Source: Chrysogorgia sp. JL179-B06 | Taxonomy: Eukaryota > Cnidaria > Anthozoa > Scleralcyonacea > Chrysogorgiidae | DNA: 64,000 nt | NCBI GenBank assembly: GCA_035772405.1 | Contig: JAYKKM010000122.1 | Coordinates: forward strand, 2,917,001-2,981,000 | Reading direction: 5' to 3' | Part shown: piece by piece, positions 9,469-20,731 of the stretch | How positions within the stretch are numbered: position 1 is the first letter of the stretch | Layout: each line of letters begins with the position of its first letter | Program-made: the position numbers and the translations under genes | Notes under the pieces: model-generated | Seen by the model: only the letters and a program-made list of their open reading frames with translations | Database searches by the model: none | Told to the model about the DNA's origin: nothing

Positions 9469-10196
9469 TCAGAGAGAAAGATGAATAATTATCAAATATA
9501 TAGAACTCTTGAGGTGTTGATGAAAACTGATGTTTCAAGCGAGAGTCCTTCATCAGAGATAAAGATGAATAATTAGAGAGAAAGATGAATAATTATCAAA
9601 TATATAGAACTCTTAAGGTGTTGATGAAAACTGATGTTTCAAGCGAGAGTCCTTCATCAGAGATAAAGATGAATAATTAGAGAGAAAGATGAATAATTAT
9701 CAAATATATAGAACTCTTGAGGTGTTGATGAAAACTGATGTTTCAAGCGAGAGTCCTTCATCAGAGATAAAGATGAATAATTAGAATGAAAGATGAATAA
9801 TTATCAAATATATAGAACTCTTGAGGTGTTGATGAAAACTGATGTTTCAAGCGAGAGTCCTTCATCAGAGATAAAGATGAATAATTAGAGAGAAAGATGA
9901 ATAATTATCAAATATATAGAACTCTTGAGGTGTTGATGAAAACTGATGTTTCAAGCGAGAGTCCTTCATCAGAGATAAAGACGAATAATTAGAGAGAAAG
10001 ATGAATAATTATCAAATATATAGAACTCTTGAGGTGTTGATGAAAACTGATGTTTCAAGCGAGAGTCCTTCATCAGAGATAAAGATGAATAATTAGAGAG
10101 AAAGATAAATAATTATCAAAAATATAGAACTCTTAAGGTGTTGATGAAAACTGATGTTTCAAGCGAGTGTCCCGTTTATCAGAGATAAAGATGAAT
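9469..10196 (-). repeat. 104-bp satellite, seven monomers, hammerhead-derived
   Basis: The landmark gaactctt(g/a)aggtgttgatg occurs at 9503, 9607, 9711, 9815, 9919, 10023 and 10127, an exact 104-bp period. Read on the minus strand each monomer has ctCTGATGAaggactctcgcttGAAACatcagttttcatcaac, close to the PLE hammerhead (ctCTGATGAagggctccgctcGAAACgtcagtatttcgtcac). The CTGATGA and GAAA boxes are kept, stem II is weak, and the cleavage-side arm has lost its cgtc. It is best described as a satellite derived from a hammerhead-bearing terminal repeat. Self-cleavage by single monomers looks unlikely. Confidence 0.8.
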
Positions 10197-10200
10197 AATT

Positions 10201-10525
10201 CTCCTTTGATTTGCACGGTCCTGTCGCAATTATTCCTCAGTTGCAATCTCCTTTTTACTTGCTTCCAGATGCACTTGAAATCAGATCGAAATTATTTGCG
10301 GATAGTCCAAAAATAATATCCCAATTTGGGATCGAAAATTGAGTCCATTTTTTGGAAAAATTCCGCAATTATACTTAAAACCTAATTTTGAGAAATAAGA
10401 AATAACCTTTTTTGGACTATCCACAGATAATTTAGATCTGGTTTTAAGTGCATATGGAAAAGGTCAAGGGGCGACTGCAACTGAGAAACAATTGCGGCAT
10501 TACCATGTAAATCGAAGGGGAAATT
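10201..10525. mobile_element. Foldback element (about 325 bp)
   Basis: The left arm 10201-10315 (ctcctttgatttgcacggtcc ... gcggatagtccaaaaa) and right arm 10410-10525 (ttttttggactatccacagata ... catgtaaatcgaagggga) are imperfect inverses about 110 bp long. The centre 10316-10409 is AT-rich. No target duplication was resolved. A related piece (aaaatggagttcattttcgaactcc, gtgcatctggaagc) follows to about 10625. Confidence 0.6.
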
Positions 10526-10784
10526 AGGTTTTAAATAATCGCGTAATTTTGCTAAAAATGGAGTTCATTTTCGAACTCCAATCGGGCACACAATTTCTAT
10601 CTGGTTTCAAGTGCATCTGGAAGCACATAGGCGTACGGGCAAAATTTTGTAGGGGGGCTGAGCATAACTTGCCCGAATAAATTATGACGTCAATATTACT
10701 GAAGAACACGAATTGCCATCGTTTATAGCCTAAGCATTATTACACATGCACGTTTTTCATTAATGTATATGAACATGCATTGGC

Positions 10785-10890
10785 AACATGTACATTAGGG
10801 GAGTCCGGGGACATGCTTCCCCGAGAAAATTTTTGAATCTTTGATTCCCTGAAAGTGTATTTCCTGCAATTTGCGGGCACTCGTTTTTGC
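10785..10890. mobile_element. hAT-related fragment
   Basis: The stretch ggggagtccggggacatgcttccccgag, aaatttttgaatctttgattccctgaaa and tttcctgcaatttgcggg parallels 47466-47545 inside the hAT element of unit 3. It is a short relic of the same family without its own termini. Confidence 0.5.
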
Positions 10891-10975
10891 AGCCGCGGCA
10901 GTGTGCGGGATTCGAAGTATTTAATTACCGTTAAAGTAACACAGATTTTCCAAATTTCGACCGCGTGGATATCTC

Positions 10976-11220
10976 TCCCGGGACCAGTTGCGAAAAATGC
11001 AACTTAGCGGCCTTCCGGCTGGAATTGAACCCGCGACCCTGCGATTGCTAGTGCAGTGCTCTGACCACTGAGCTACGGAAGCCGTTGCCGAGAGCCTAGT
11101 CACGAGTTCTGTATATATGGTGGTAATGCCGGGATAAGATTCTGGTATATTATAGGTAATATTAGGCATTTTCCAACACTCGAAATTTTCCTTCACCATA
11201 AATCCTTTCAACATGTAGTT
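10976..11220 (-). mobile_element. SINE family 1, minus copy
   Basis: tRNA-like head on the minus strand, 11012-11081, with box A and box B readable. It is the first of four copies in alternating orientation (11012 -, 11321 +, 11715 -, 12009 +). Confidence 0.8.
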
Positions 11221-11510
11221 TGATCGAGTGAAATGCCAAATATTACCTATAATATACCAGAATCTTATCCCGGCATTACCACCATATATACAGAACTCGT
11301 GACTAGGCTCTCGGCAACGGCTTCCGTAGCTCAGTGGTCAGAGCACTGCACTAGCAATCGCAGGGTCGCGGGCGGGTTCAATTCCAGCCGGAAGGCCGCT
11401 AAGTTGCATTTTTCGCAACTGGTCCCGGTTTGGTCTTAAAATGTATGTATTCCAACACTCGAAATTTTCCTTCACCATAAAATCCTTTCAACATGTAGTT
11501 TGATCGAGTG
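11221..11510 (+). mobile_element. SINE family 1, plus copy
   Basis: tRNA-like head 11321-11394 with a 4-bp duplication (cgggcggg) just before box B. It is arranged head to head with the minus copy to its left, so the two can form a long hairpin. Confidence 0.8.
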
Positions 11511-11516
11511 ATATTA

Positions 11517-11518
<2 letters not shown>

Positions 11519-11575
<57 letters not shown>
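11519..11575. repeat. (TA)n microsatellite at the centre of an inverted SINE pair
   Basis: TA run flanked by ggtaatatt and its inverse aatattacc and by inverted SINE tails; the symmetry axis of a tail-to-tail pair. Confidence 0.9.
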
Positions 11576-11579
<4 letters not shown>

Positions 11580-11581
<2 letters not shown>

Positions 11582-11925
11582 GGTAATATTTGGCATTTCA
11601 CTCGATCAAACTACATGTAGAAAGGATTTTATGGTGAAGGAAAATTTCGAGTGTTGGAATACATACATTTTAAAACCAAACCGGGACCAGTTGCGAAAAA
11701 TGCAACTTCAAGGTCTTCCGGCTGGAATTGAACCCGCGACCCTGCGATGCTAGTGCAATGCTCTGACCACTGAGCTACGGAAGCCGTTGCCGAGAACCTA
11801 GTCACGAGTTCTGTATATATGGTGGTAATGCCGGGATAAGATTCTTGGTATATTATAGGTAATATTTGGCATTTCACTCGATCAAACTACATGTAGAAAG
11901 GATTTTATGGTGAAGGAAAATTTCG
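11580..11925 (-). mobile_element. SINE family 1, minus copy
   Basis: tRNA-like head on the minus strand, 11715-11783. The body flanks match the plus copies (aaaggattttatggtgaaggaaaatttcgagtg on the + strand is the inverted tail). Confidence 0.8.
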
Positions 11926-12356
<431 letters not shown>

Positions 12357-12694
12357 CAACGCCCACTACCCTTGTGGTAGTTTGAGCACTTTGGCCCTAC
12401 ACCGCTTCGCGTTCTCTGGATGCGCGCATGACCGCTATTTGTCCCACAAGCGGTTGTCACCGGCAATCGCTTGGGTATAATTAGTTCTCGTGTCCATATA
12501 TATATATTTTATATATATAGTACATACTATATCACAGGTGTATCTCAGGTCTAAAACATTGAAATTGAGCTTTTTCTGAATTAATCTAGGCGAGAGCTTG
12601 TCATATCCCATACAACATGACGGACACAAATATTGTAAATATATTTAAGGTATGCATGAAAACTTTGACGTTACCATTTTTTTTATAATTTCAG
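12357..12694. other. Intron 1, right end
   Basis: 12448-12500 (gcggttgtcaccggcaatcgcttgggtataattagttctcgtgtccatat) matches the 5' part of the hammerhead-bearing repeat at 3213-3262, but the ribozyme half is absent here. The last bases, ttttttttataatttcag, form a good polypyrimidine tract and AG acceptor for exon 2. Confidence 0.6.
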
Positions 12695-12915
12695 GTTATC
12701 GCTTAGAAAATCACGTTTTGGAACAGGTGGTCGTTGGCTCGAGCATAGAATGTGGCTTGCAGTGTTTAAGTAACTATTGCTGTAAGTCCGTTAACTACAA
12801 AGAATCGTCTATGCGAGAGAATTGTGACCTGAACAACGCAACGGCCTTAGAAAGACCAGAAAATCTAATAAAGGATGAATCATTCACTTATTATGAATTT
12901 TTGTATCCAGAGAAA
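12695..12915 (+). CDS. Exon 2: PAN/apple-like domain
   Basis: Acceptor tttataatttcag, donor GTAAGG at 12916. The exon is 221 nt; with the single base carried from exon 1 it gives 74 codons and ends in phase 0. The product reads GYRLENHVLEQVVVGSSIEC, then a Cys-rich pattern (CGLQC, YCC, NYKESS, ENCDLNN) and a YYEFLYPEK end. Spaced cysteines, the SxNY motif and the C-x-LN strand are characteristic of PAN/apple modules, which mediate protein or carbohydrate binding outside the cell. The flanking cysteine in exon 1 completes the domain. An N-glycosylation site (NAT) is visible. Splice sites, phase and domain all agree, so I regard this as a real exon. Confidence 0.85.
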
Positions 12916-14078
12916 GTAAGGACTGTTTTTGCTCTTTATTTTTATAGAATGCCGTCAGTCCTCTTTGACTGTGTAATTCTCGCCAGTTAATAAACTCCAG
13001 TTACATGTTGGCGATATATAACTAAGAGATAAATACCGAGAGCGGAGGTATGATCAGGCATATAAATTATATCTGACCTGAATACCTACGTTCGAGGTAT
13101 AGTTATAAAGTCTATAGTTTCGTTTGGGTCGTTTGAGTTTTTCACAACGACCAAAACGACCTTAAAGACAAAATGGTTTCCATGCATTCGGTATCGTTGG
13201 AGTCGCTTGTGTCGTAGAGGTTTTATAGTTGATTTGATTTTTAACGGTCGGTTGTTGGAGTCGTTCAGCGTTATTTCTACTTGAAAAGAGAAATCGTTTT
13301 GGTCGTTTGGGTCACTGAGATGGAAATATTTCTATCAGGTCGCGAGGTCGTTGAGGTCGCTGGAACTTGAATTTAACAATGTTTCCACTCCATCTTTTGG
13401 GCCCTTTGTAGTTTCGGTCGTCTTTCTCAACGTCCGACCACCTAACCCGTCAATTTAAACTCGAATTTCCAGCTATTTCTCCGGGGCATCATATTTGACC
13501 TCGAATCACCCGCTGATGACGAATATACACCGGGTGATTCGAATACTAATCCGCTGATCACGAAGACGTTTCAAGACAGCATTCAAGATTGTATTCGGTA
13601 TAATATATAATTTATCAGGGCAGTATCTAGAAGAAATGTCGAGGTTCTGATCCCAAAATGTCAGTGGTGGTTCATGGGCGTGGCTCCACCTCGACTTGCA
13701 CTCCCCCCTCATGAAATCGAACCATTTTAGAGATTTTAGCAGAGGCCGTTAATTAGATCATAAAAACTAAAGGATGAGGTTTTTGAATTTTTTGATAATC
13801 CAAAACTGCAAAACATTCTTGTCAAGGACGTCAACGTTGTTTTTGTGGCGTTTTTATGTCATCTTTGATGAGATTGTGTGGGTATTTTACCCAGATTTTG
13901 ACATTTTCGGACACCAACGACACAGCTTTGCATACAACACAGAAAGCAACCTTCTCCATATCTGTATTCGAGCCAATGAAACTTTCGCGAAAAAATAATT
14001 AGTTTGTCCTGAAATTTCTCGGCTGATGTTTCGGCTGGATTCACTGGGTTTCCATGTGAAAATACTGCAGGTTCTTAC

Positions 14079-14360
14079 CTCGCTTTACGCGTCGATACTG
14101 ACGAAAGGGATGGTGTTGATGGCGTCGCCGTCGATGGTGATGGTTCCTGTTGATCGATTGCCGGAGCTGTATTAACTTCGGAAGGCGATGCTGAGTTGTT
14201 AGGTGAAAAGAAGGATGTTATCAACCCCGCTGTTTTGACAACTGATGTGCTCGTAATACTTCCCAATGGCTATCTTTCGAAGAGTACGTTTTTGCTGCCT
14301 TGCTGCGTGTTGAAACGTTGTGGCCGGTCTTCCACGAGCACGTTTCATCTTCATCCATCT
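14079..14360 (-). pseudogene. Possible degraded minus-strand exon, function unknown
   Basis: On the minus strand there is an open stretch with a Ser/Thr/Pro-rich translation (GSITSTSVVKTAG ... STPSLSSVSTRKA) ending GCGAG|GTAAGAAC, a good donor. Upstream codons readable in a neighbouring frame include KRARGRPATTF, so a single indel near 14265 may have split one frame. I do not recognise the family. It could be a decayed transposon or host exon, or a coincidence. Confidence 0.25.
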
Positions 14361-14654
14361 TGTTTATATTATACCATACATTGCGGTATTTTGTAGAATT
14401 GTATGTACTTTATGTAAGATATATTATAGGAACTTTTGCATATCGCCCTGGTCATTACGATCGCGTTATACGAAAATGTCCGTAGAAGTGGTGTTATGAC
14501 CTCAGAATGTCTAGTAAACTCCGTTTATAAAGTAAATATTTATGTCAATTTTTTTGGCCATTGGTATTTTTTAAATTTTGTATTTATTTTTTTTTATATA
14601 ATACTTTTTCTTCCTACCGAAATGACGCTAGAAACTGCCATATTTATAGACCCT

Positions 14655-14735
14655 CCGCTGGGGAATTCGTCGAAATATTACCCCTCGGGATGATATATCC
14701 CTCGGGGTAATATTTCGTCGAATTCCCGTCGCTCT
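14655..14735. repeat. Perfect-stem palindrome
   Basis: gggaattcgtcgaaatattacccctcggg, a short centre, then the inverse ccctcggggtaatatttcgtcgaattccc. The stem is about 29 bp with almost no mismatch. No terminal duplication was seen. Confidence 0.75.
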
Positions 14736-15468
14736 ATTTCATATATAAGTATACCATAACATGAGGGATTGGAGTGATTAAATCTCTCTGATAGCCTCGG
14801 GAGGATTTGTGGAAGTCGCCGGCAAGGGCCGTAGGCATGAGGTCATGGCAACGACCGTTTACAAAATGGAAAAATAGCAACGGCAACGACAGTTAAAAAC
14901 AATATAAATTTCAGTATTTAAAAAAATCACGGTTGATTGACTATTTCATCAATGTTTCTAAAACAATTTTAGTGTCTGTGTTGAAGTCAGTCTTATAATT
15001 AGCAACAGCTCTCGGCGCGAGTTATCTTCGTCATGAAGGCGTGAAAATGCTCAGAGTGCCGCAAGGATGGTGTTGAGTTATACTCTTGACAAAAATCATT
15101 CATTCTGTTTGTTTTCATGAATAATTATTTTGTTTTGAGGAGGTTACCGTCCAGGTTACCGTCCAGGTTACCGTCCAGGTTACCGTCATAGAACGTAAAG
15201 TCGCTCCATAGAAAAGCCTCTCCATTAGATTATCGATCAGTCGGAATGCGTAACATAAGATGTACAACTCTCTTCAACGAACACCTCTCTAAGACAGACA
15301 CCTCTCTAAGACAGACACCTCTCTAAGACGGACACCTACGGTCACGGTAAATTCTCTGAGACGGACACTTCTCTAGGCCAGAAACCTCTCTGAGATTGAA
15401 CCCCCCTGAGACGGACACTTCTATAACACAGACAAGTATCATGCAACTTCATCCCTTTTCTATTCAAG

Positions 15469-15577
15469 GTTATCAGCTTCTGTTGTTCTTCGCCGTGTAA
15501 AAACAACGCATCGTGTGATTATGAATCGGGTCAGTGTCGATGTTCTGTTGGATTTACTGGAAAAACATGCGAAACAG
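15469..15577 (+). CDS. Exon 3: EGF-like domain
   Basis: Acceptor tattcaag, donor GTGAGC at 15578; 109 nt, 36 codons plus one base, entering in phase 0 and leaving in phase 1. The translation VISFCCSSPCKNNASCD, then GQCRCSVGFTGKTCET, is a non-calcium-binding EGF-like module with the SPC-NNA-C and CxCxxGFTGxxC signature. An N-glycosylation site (NAS) is present. Phase 1 at its end is exactly what the following cbEGF exons need: the junction codon G|AT gives Asp and produces TDIDEC. The neighbouring exon is 5.8 kb away because LINE A1 and SINEs occupy intron 3. Confidence 0.88.
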
Positions 15578-15800
15578 GTGAGCCGACGATTTACAACCGC
15601 TGAACCTTTGCTTTACTATTACATAAGAATGAAATATAAAGCAGGCAGTAGTTCTTCAGACATGTCTTGCAAAACTGAATCTGTTCGTTTCTGTTTGTGG
15701 CAGCATGTTTGCATGTTTATCCCCGCGCAACGCCGCAACTTTCTGATAACGTCGTTAAATCGTAGGTTCTCGGAACCGTATAGGTCCTCGGATTCCGTCG
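15578..15800. other. Intron 3 start, unannotated
   Basis: No recognisable repeat or gene until the LINE fragment whose 3' end lies at about 15801. The open frame 15515-15865 runs out of exon 3 in the wrong frame and is not coding. Confidence 0.5.
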
Positions 15801-16712
15801 ATGATGATGATGATGATAAACAATTTTTATTCAGGGACATCCAATTCAGCAATAAGCTGGTTTAAATGGAGCCCTGACTCAACAAAACTAACAATAATAA
15901 TAAATAACACAAAGTTACTCTTATAAGTATAATGCTTGAAAATGTCTTTTCAAGCGAGTTTTAAAAATAGCGAAATTATGTTCATTTCGCAATTCTGATG
16001 GTAAGACGTTCCATGTTTTAGTTCCATTTATTCTGAAAGAACCCTGATATTTCGAGGTTTTTGCAGCAGGAGGGCGAAGGAGATCTCTTCCTCTAGTATT
16101 ATATGAGTGGAAGTCCCTGGAATGTTGAAATTCATTTAGCAAGTACTCAGGTGCTATACTATTGTTACACTTGAACATGCACTAATAGGCGTATATTATA
16201 GTCTCGACGTGCTTGTAAAGATGGCCAGCTAAAGGTACGATGTAGGTCATGTTGCTGTACCTTGTGACCGTCGAGGTCTCCGTTCACCACAAAGAGTGAT
16301 AAACTAATAGTCAAACGTTTAAACATGGGAAATGGCTAAAAAGGATGACTCAAAAGCACCTTTCTGTTTTTGTCTGGTCTTTATTTTTTTGTTAAATTAT
16401 CAAATACATGCAGTTACACTTAATAGGTATCTCATGGTTAACTGTATCAAAAGCTTTTCGCAGATCGAGGAATAAGACTCCATTGAAGAGGCCCGAGTTT
16501 ATTATAAGATACCATTCGTTGCATGTATAAGTGGAGTGACCTTTCCTGATACCATGATTGTGTACAAGTATTTCAAATAGTTTTGAGACGACTGGTAAAA
16601 TACATATGCGTAGATAATTACCACAATCATCTTTGTTTTTTCCTTGAGTCAAAGATTGGTTAAAAATATGTGTTAGATAACGAGCTACAGTTATATCCCC
16701 AACAACAAGCAT
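15801..16712 (-). mobile_element. CR1/L2-type LINE fragment, 3' half
   Basis: Minus strand. 16712-16392 encodes a broken reverse-transcriptase piece (ITVARYLTHIFNQSL, then CGNYLRICILPVVSKLFE, then GVLFLDLRKAFDTVNHE: the palm region with the motif A Asp). 16178-15921 encodes the post-RT tail typical of CR1/L2/RTE-like LINEs (SIAPEYLLNEF, HSYNTRGRDLL, TWNVLPSELRN, FKTRLKRHF). The region between (16180-16390) is unrelated or deleted sequence; motif B and motif C are missing. The 3' end carries a short (ATC)n tail (+ strand gatgatgatgatgat at 15801-15818). It lies in intron 3, antisense to the host gene. Confidence 0.75.
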
Positions 16713-16896
16713 GCATTGTTAATATGCACACTGCTGTAGTGAATGTGGGAGAGCTTGGAGTAGACAGAAGGTTACAGGTTCGATTCCTGTCAGGGACTCA
16801 GAAACATTTTTCTGAGGATACGAGCTTGACGATCGCCCATGTATCGTCTGTCTACTCCAAGCTTTCCCACATTCATTACAGCAGTGTGCATATTAA
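16713..16896. repeat. Hairpin with SINE-like centre
   Basis: The arm aatatgcacactgctgtagtgaatgtgggagagcttggagtagacag (about 16718-16767) is inverted at about 16847-16895. Between them sits a SINE piece: ggttacaggttcgattcctgtcagggactcag, then the cttgacgatcgcccatgtatcgtct body. Confidence 0.75.
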
Positions 16897-17104
16897 CACA
16901 TCCAAGCATTACCGATATATAGCGACTGCCGCATATAGGCAGTACATATATCAATCGAACCAGTACATCATTGTATAACCTTCGCTCTCCATCTCTGAGT
17001 CTCGGTGGCTCACCGGCAATCAGGAGGTTACAGGTTCAATTCCTGTCCGGGACTCAGAATAATTTCTCTGAGGATACGAGCTTGACGATCGTCCATGTAT
17101 CGTC
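16897..17104 (+). mobile_element. SINE family 2 copy with D-arm deletion
   Basis: Body taacacatccaagcattaccgatatatagcgactgccgc, then a tRNA-like head at 16999-17053 (GTCTCGG ... CCGGGAC). The head lacks 17 nt (aatggttagagcgtctc) between two CTC repeats, so the D stem and box A are destroyed. Confidence 0.75.
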
Positions 17105-17258
17105 TCAATAACAAGCATGTTCGTCATTGTTTTCGTTGTTTCTTGACCTTGTTATAACAAGTTGTAACGACAATATTAACAACATTGAACAAAGCCATAA
17201 CAACATTGTTGTCATAGCTGAACAACCTAGTTTTTCATACCTCGCATCTTTTTTGTGT

Positions 17259-17260
<2 letters not shown>
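17105..17260 (+). other. Relic of a lost cbEGF exon unit
   Basis: 17105-17242 matches the intron immediately upstream of every cbEGF exon (aataacaagcatgttcgtcattg ... agctgaacaacctagtttttcatacct). Where the others continue with attctgccattactctgttcacag and the exon, this copy jumps to cgcatcttttttgtgttc, the 5' edge of LINE B. A deletion removed one exon and almost all of a B element. Confidence 0.75.

Positions 17261-17302
<42 letters not shown>
17261..17302. repeat. (ATT)n microsatellite, between B remnant and A1
   Basis: Pure ATT run. It is the 3' flank of LINE A1, seen as (AAT)n on the element's own strand. Confidence 0.95.
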
Positions 17303-20300
17303 GTAACAATTCACACGTTTCTTTCGTGGTTCCCGTAATCTAAACATCAAGCTATAGCCTATAGGCTATAGCCTTACTGCCTTAGGTGTCTAGGGTCTTT
17401 CTTAAAATCCTTGCTGTTCCCAACAAGCAAGCGTTTTGAAGTAATGAAGTGCTATCATCCAATGACAATTGGTACGACCGTTACTCTTCTACAGTTCCAG
17501 ATCTTCTTAATCTCCCTTTTAAGGTCTTGATATTTTTCAATTTTTTCCTGTTCCTTTTCGAGTACTCGTATATCGAAATGGCAAGCGACATCTATTACAC
17601 AACATGTTCTCTCCTCCTTCTCCAAGACTACAATATCGGGTCTATTGTGTTCAAGGTGATGATCTGTTTGGATCTTAAAGTCCCATAGTATCTTCACCCG
17701 ATCGTTTTCCATTACACCTTCCGGAGCGTGGTCATACCACTTATCCTTACACGTTAGGCTGAACTTCTGGCAAAGCTTCCAATGGATGACTTGTCCGACC
17801 TTGTCATGTCTCCACATTTTATATTCTTTTTGCGCTAATTTCTTACATTCCGCTGTTATATTTGGGGCTAACCCAGCTGGGACCAAGAGTCCGTTCGTTA
17901 AGCCCCTCATCATTTCTCGTACTCTTGTTTTTATGTATTAGTTTATTATGTACTTGTTTTGTATCTCGTGTACGTTTTGATGGAATTTTCTAACAAATAA
18001 ATAAATAAATAAATAATATGACTAATAGTCTCTTCTCTTTCTCCACATAACCGACACATGGGTGACACGTACATCCTCTTTATCGATCCGATTCTTGATA
18101 CTGTTAGTTCGTAATGCCTGGTCTTGCGCAGCAGTCAGAAATCCTTCTGTGTCTTTCTTCATGGTACCTCTTTTCAACCATTTCCATGAGTTCGAGTCTC
18201 TCACATCTTCCGTTCCCTTCAGAAACTGTCCATGTAATGCCTTATTTCTGTATCTATAAGTCTATCTTTATATATACTATCTGTATCTGTTATACTTTGC
18301 TTTGTCACCCCTTCATCCAAGAACTTTTCATGATCATTTACAGCTTAAAGCAACCTTTCACTACTCGCCACGACATACTTGGATAAACTGCACCTACTTC
18401 AATATTCACACAGTCCTCTACACTTATCAAACCTCGCCCACCCTCTGATCTTCTCACATAGAGCCTATCGACATCGGCCTGCGGGTGAAGTGCTCTGTTA
18501 ATGGTTAGCAGCTTTCTCGTTTTCCTATCCAGCTTCCTGAGTTCTTCCTTGGTCCAGTTGATAATCCCTGCACCATAACGTATTATTGAGACTGCTCTTG
18601 AATTCATTGCGCTCACCACGTTTCCACCATTTAATTTTGACTTAAGCAACTTTCGTATCCTTCTCAAGTACTCTTTGGATATTGCCTCTTTCATGTCACC
18701 GTGTTTTAAATCATCTGCCTCTAAAATTCCAAGATATTTATATCCATCTCTTCTTCTAGTCCCCTGATAACTTGGGTGTCTGGCATCGTAATCCCTTCAC
18801 ACTTGGACACCTTTCCCCTTTTCATAATCAGGACTGCACATTTTCTAATTCCAAACTCCATTCCAATGTCAGTGCTGAAAACGCGAACGGTGTTTATAAG
18901 GGTACTTGTTTCTCGTTCTTTCCGTAAAGTTTCAAATCATCCATAAATAAAAGATGATTTAAAAATCCCTTTCTACTTGCCAAGTCATAACCAGCTTTAA
19001 CCTTCCTTAGTACCATCGACAAAGGGATAAGAGCTAACACAAATAACAGTGGAGACAGACAATCTCCTTGGAAAATGGCTCTCCTTACATTTATTGACCC
19101 ATGAAGGGTGCGCCCTCCTACAGTTAATTCCACTTGCTATCGATTCATACTTCTTTCCAACAACAGGACCATATTTTCCGCAGCTCCAAACATTCGTAAA
19201 CACTTGACGATCCATGAGTGCGGGATCATATCATACGCCTTTTTGTAATCCACCCAAGCCATCCCAAGACCAGTTTGTCTCCTTTTGTAATTCCTGATAA
19301 CCATCTTGTCAATTAACAGTTGATCTTTGGTTCCCCTTGATTTCCTTCTACATCCCTTCTGTTCGTCTGGCAATAAATTATCTTCCTCTAGGTGTTTCTA
19401 GAGCTCATCTCCCATTATCCCTGTAAACAGTTTCCACATTAGGGGCAGGCAAGTTATAGGTCTAAAATTTGTTGCTACATTCCCCGGCCTTCTCCTTATC
19501 TTTAAGGATAAGCACTGTTCGACCTTTGGTAAACCATTCTGGTGTTTGGTTGATAGTAAGACAGTCATGTAATTGAGCGGCGATTCTTTCTCTAGATGAC
19601 GTAAGATTCTTAAGCCAGAAACCTTGCAGTCCATCTGGTCCGGGAGCTTTCCAGTTAGCCATTTTCTTTAGTTGTTTTGCCACTTTGGCTACTGTTATCG
19701 TAATATCATTCTGTTTCTGTACTTCCTCAAGCTCGTCCTCTACATCTCTTAGCCATTCAGCACCTGTGTTGTGATTCATGGGGTTATCCCAAATACTACT
19801 CCAAAATCTCATGCTCTCTTCGGTATCTGCAGGTATAACAGAATTATCCCTCTCTTCATTCTCCAATATTTCAAAAAGACGTTTTTGATTGGATTGAAAC
19901 ATTCTATTTTGCCGATACTGTTCTATCCTGCTTTGATACCGCTTGATCTTACTAGTCTTTACCAATATCCTCTGCTTCAGTTCTTCTAGAACAACAGCCG
20001 CTCCTTTCATTCTCAAATGGTACCTTCGTTCCAAACCCTCACATACAGCTATATTATGTAGCTCACCAGATCTCATCCTCTCCAACCTGCTGACATCTTT
20101 CCTTAGCTGCGCGATCTGGTTGTTAATCCTTCTTTTCCACCATGGTTCCACCTTAGGTCTCCTTTCACACTGTTTAACCCCAAGCCTCTTTGCAACCACT
20201 CGTCCCGCCGCAAGTAACAACTCATTAGTTTGGGTTATATCTTTGGTTTCTAAAAATGTGAGGATTTTGTTCACTTCATTAACTTTTTCCTTCAACCTGC

Positions 20301-20731
20301 GCCTTTCGATGTTTCTCATGTTTGGAGGAGGGTCAGACTCATTCTTCATACTATTTAAGACTTATTTTGCCAACTGAATCTGGTCTGCATTACACCCTTC
20401 TCTTTCCATCCTGTTTACCACGTCCTCAACATTTATCTCTGAATATTCATGTGGATGATCATTCCCGTTTTCTGTGTGCCCCTCTTCTCTCTGATCTGAT
20501 AGGTTTTCCTCATCATCCGAAGTCTCTCCACGATGTACATAGTGACTTAGCTCTCTCTTTATCTCCTCCAGCTCCACCTCAGACAGCCAGCCATTTGTCC
20601 GGATCGCTCTAGCCTGATCGGCTAACCTCTGCTCGGAACTTACAAACAGTCCTATCTCTTTCCAAATTCCAATCATCCTTTTCCTGTATCCCCTCTTTGA
20701 TGGTTCACTACAATCTTGTTCACTTCCTTGT

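Larger units (their letters stand above)
12918..15468. other. Intron 2
   Basis: About 2.55 kb. It contains GTCG-rich imperfect repetition (13120-13400), a short palindrome at 13503-13540 (aatcacccg...cgggtgatt), a possible degraded minus-strand exon (14079-14360), a strong hairpin (14655-14735), three copies of a 15-bp repeat gtccaggttaccgtc at about 15145-15187, and an 18-bp repeat cacctctctaagacagac at about 15283-15345. It ends in cccttttctattcaag, the acceptor of exon 3. Confidence 0.7.

Noticed and set aside
15515..15865. 116-codon plus frame overlapping exon 3
   Set aside because: It uses a different frame from the EGF exon and runs through the intron donor into LINE 3' sequence.
19943..20612. 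Plus-strand open frames across LINE A and LINE B (for example 144 and 103 codons)
   Set aside because: They are antisense shadows of the minus-strand RT and endonuclease frames and recur only because the LINEs are duplicated.
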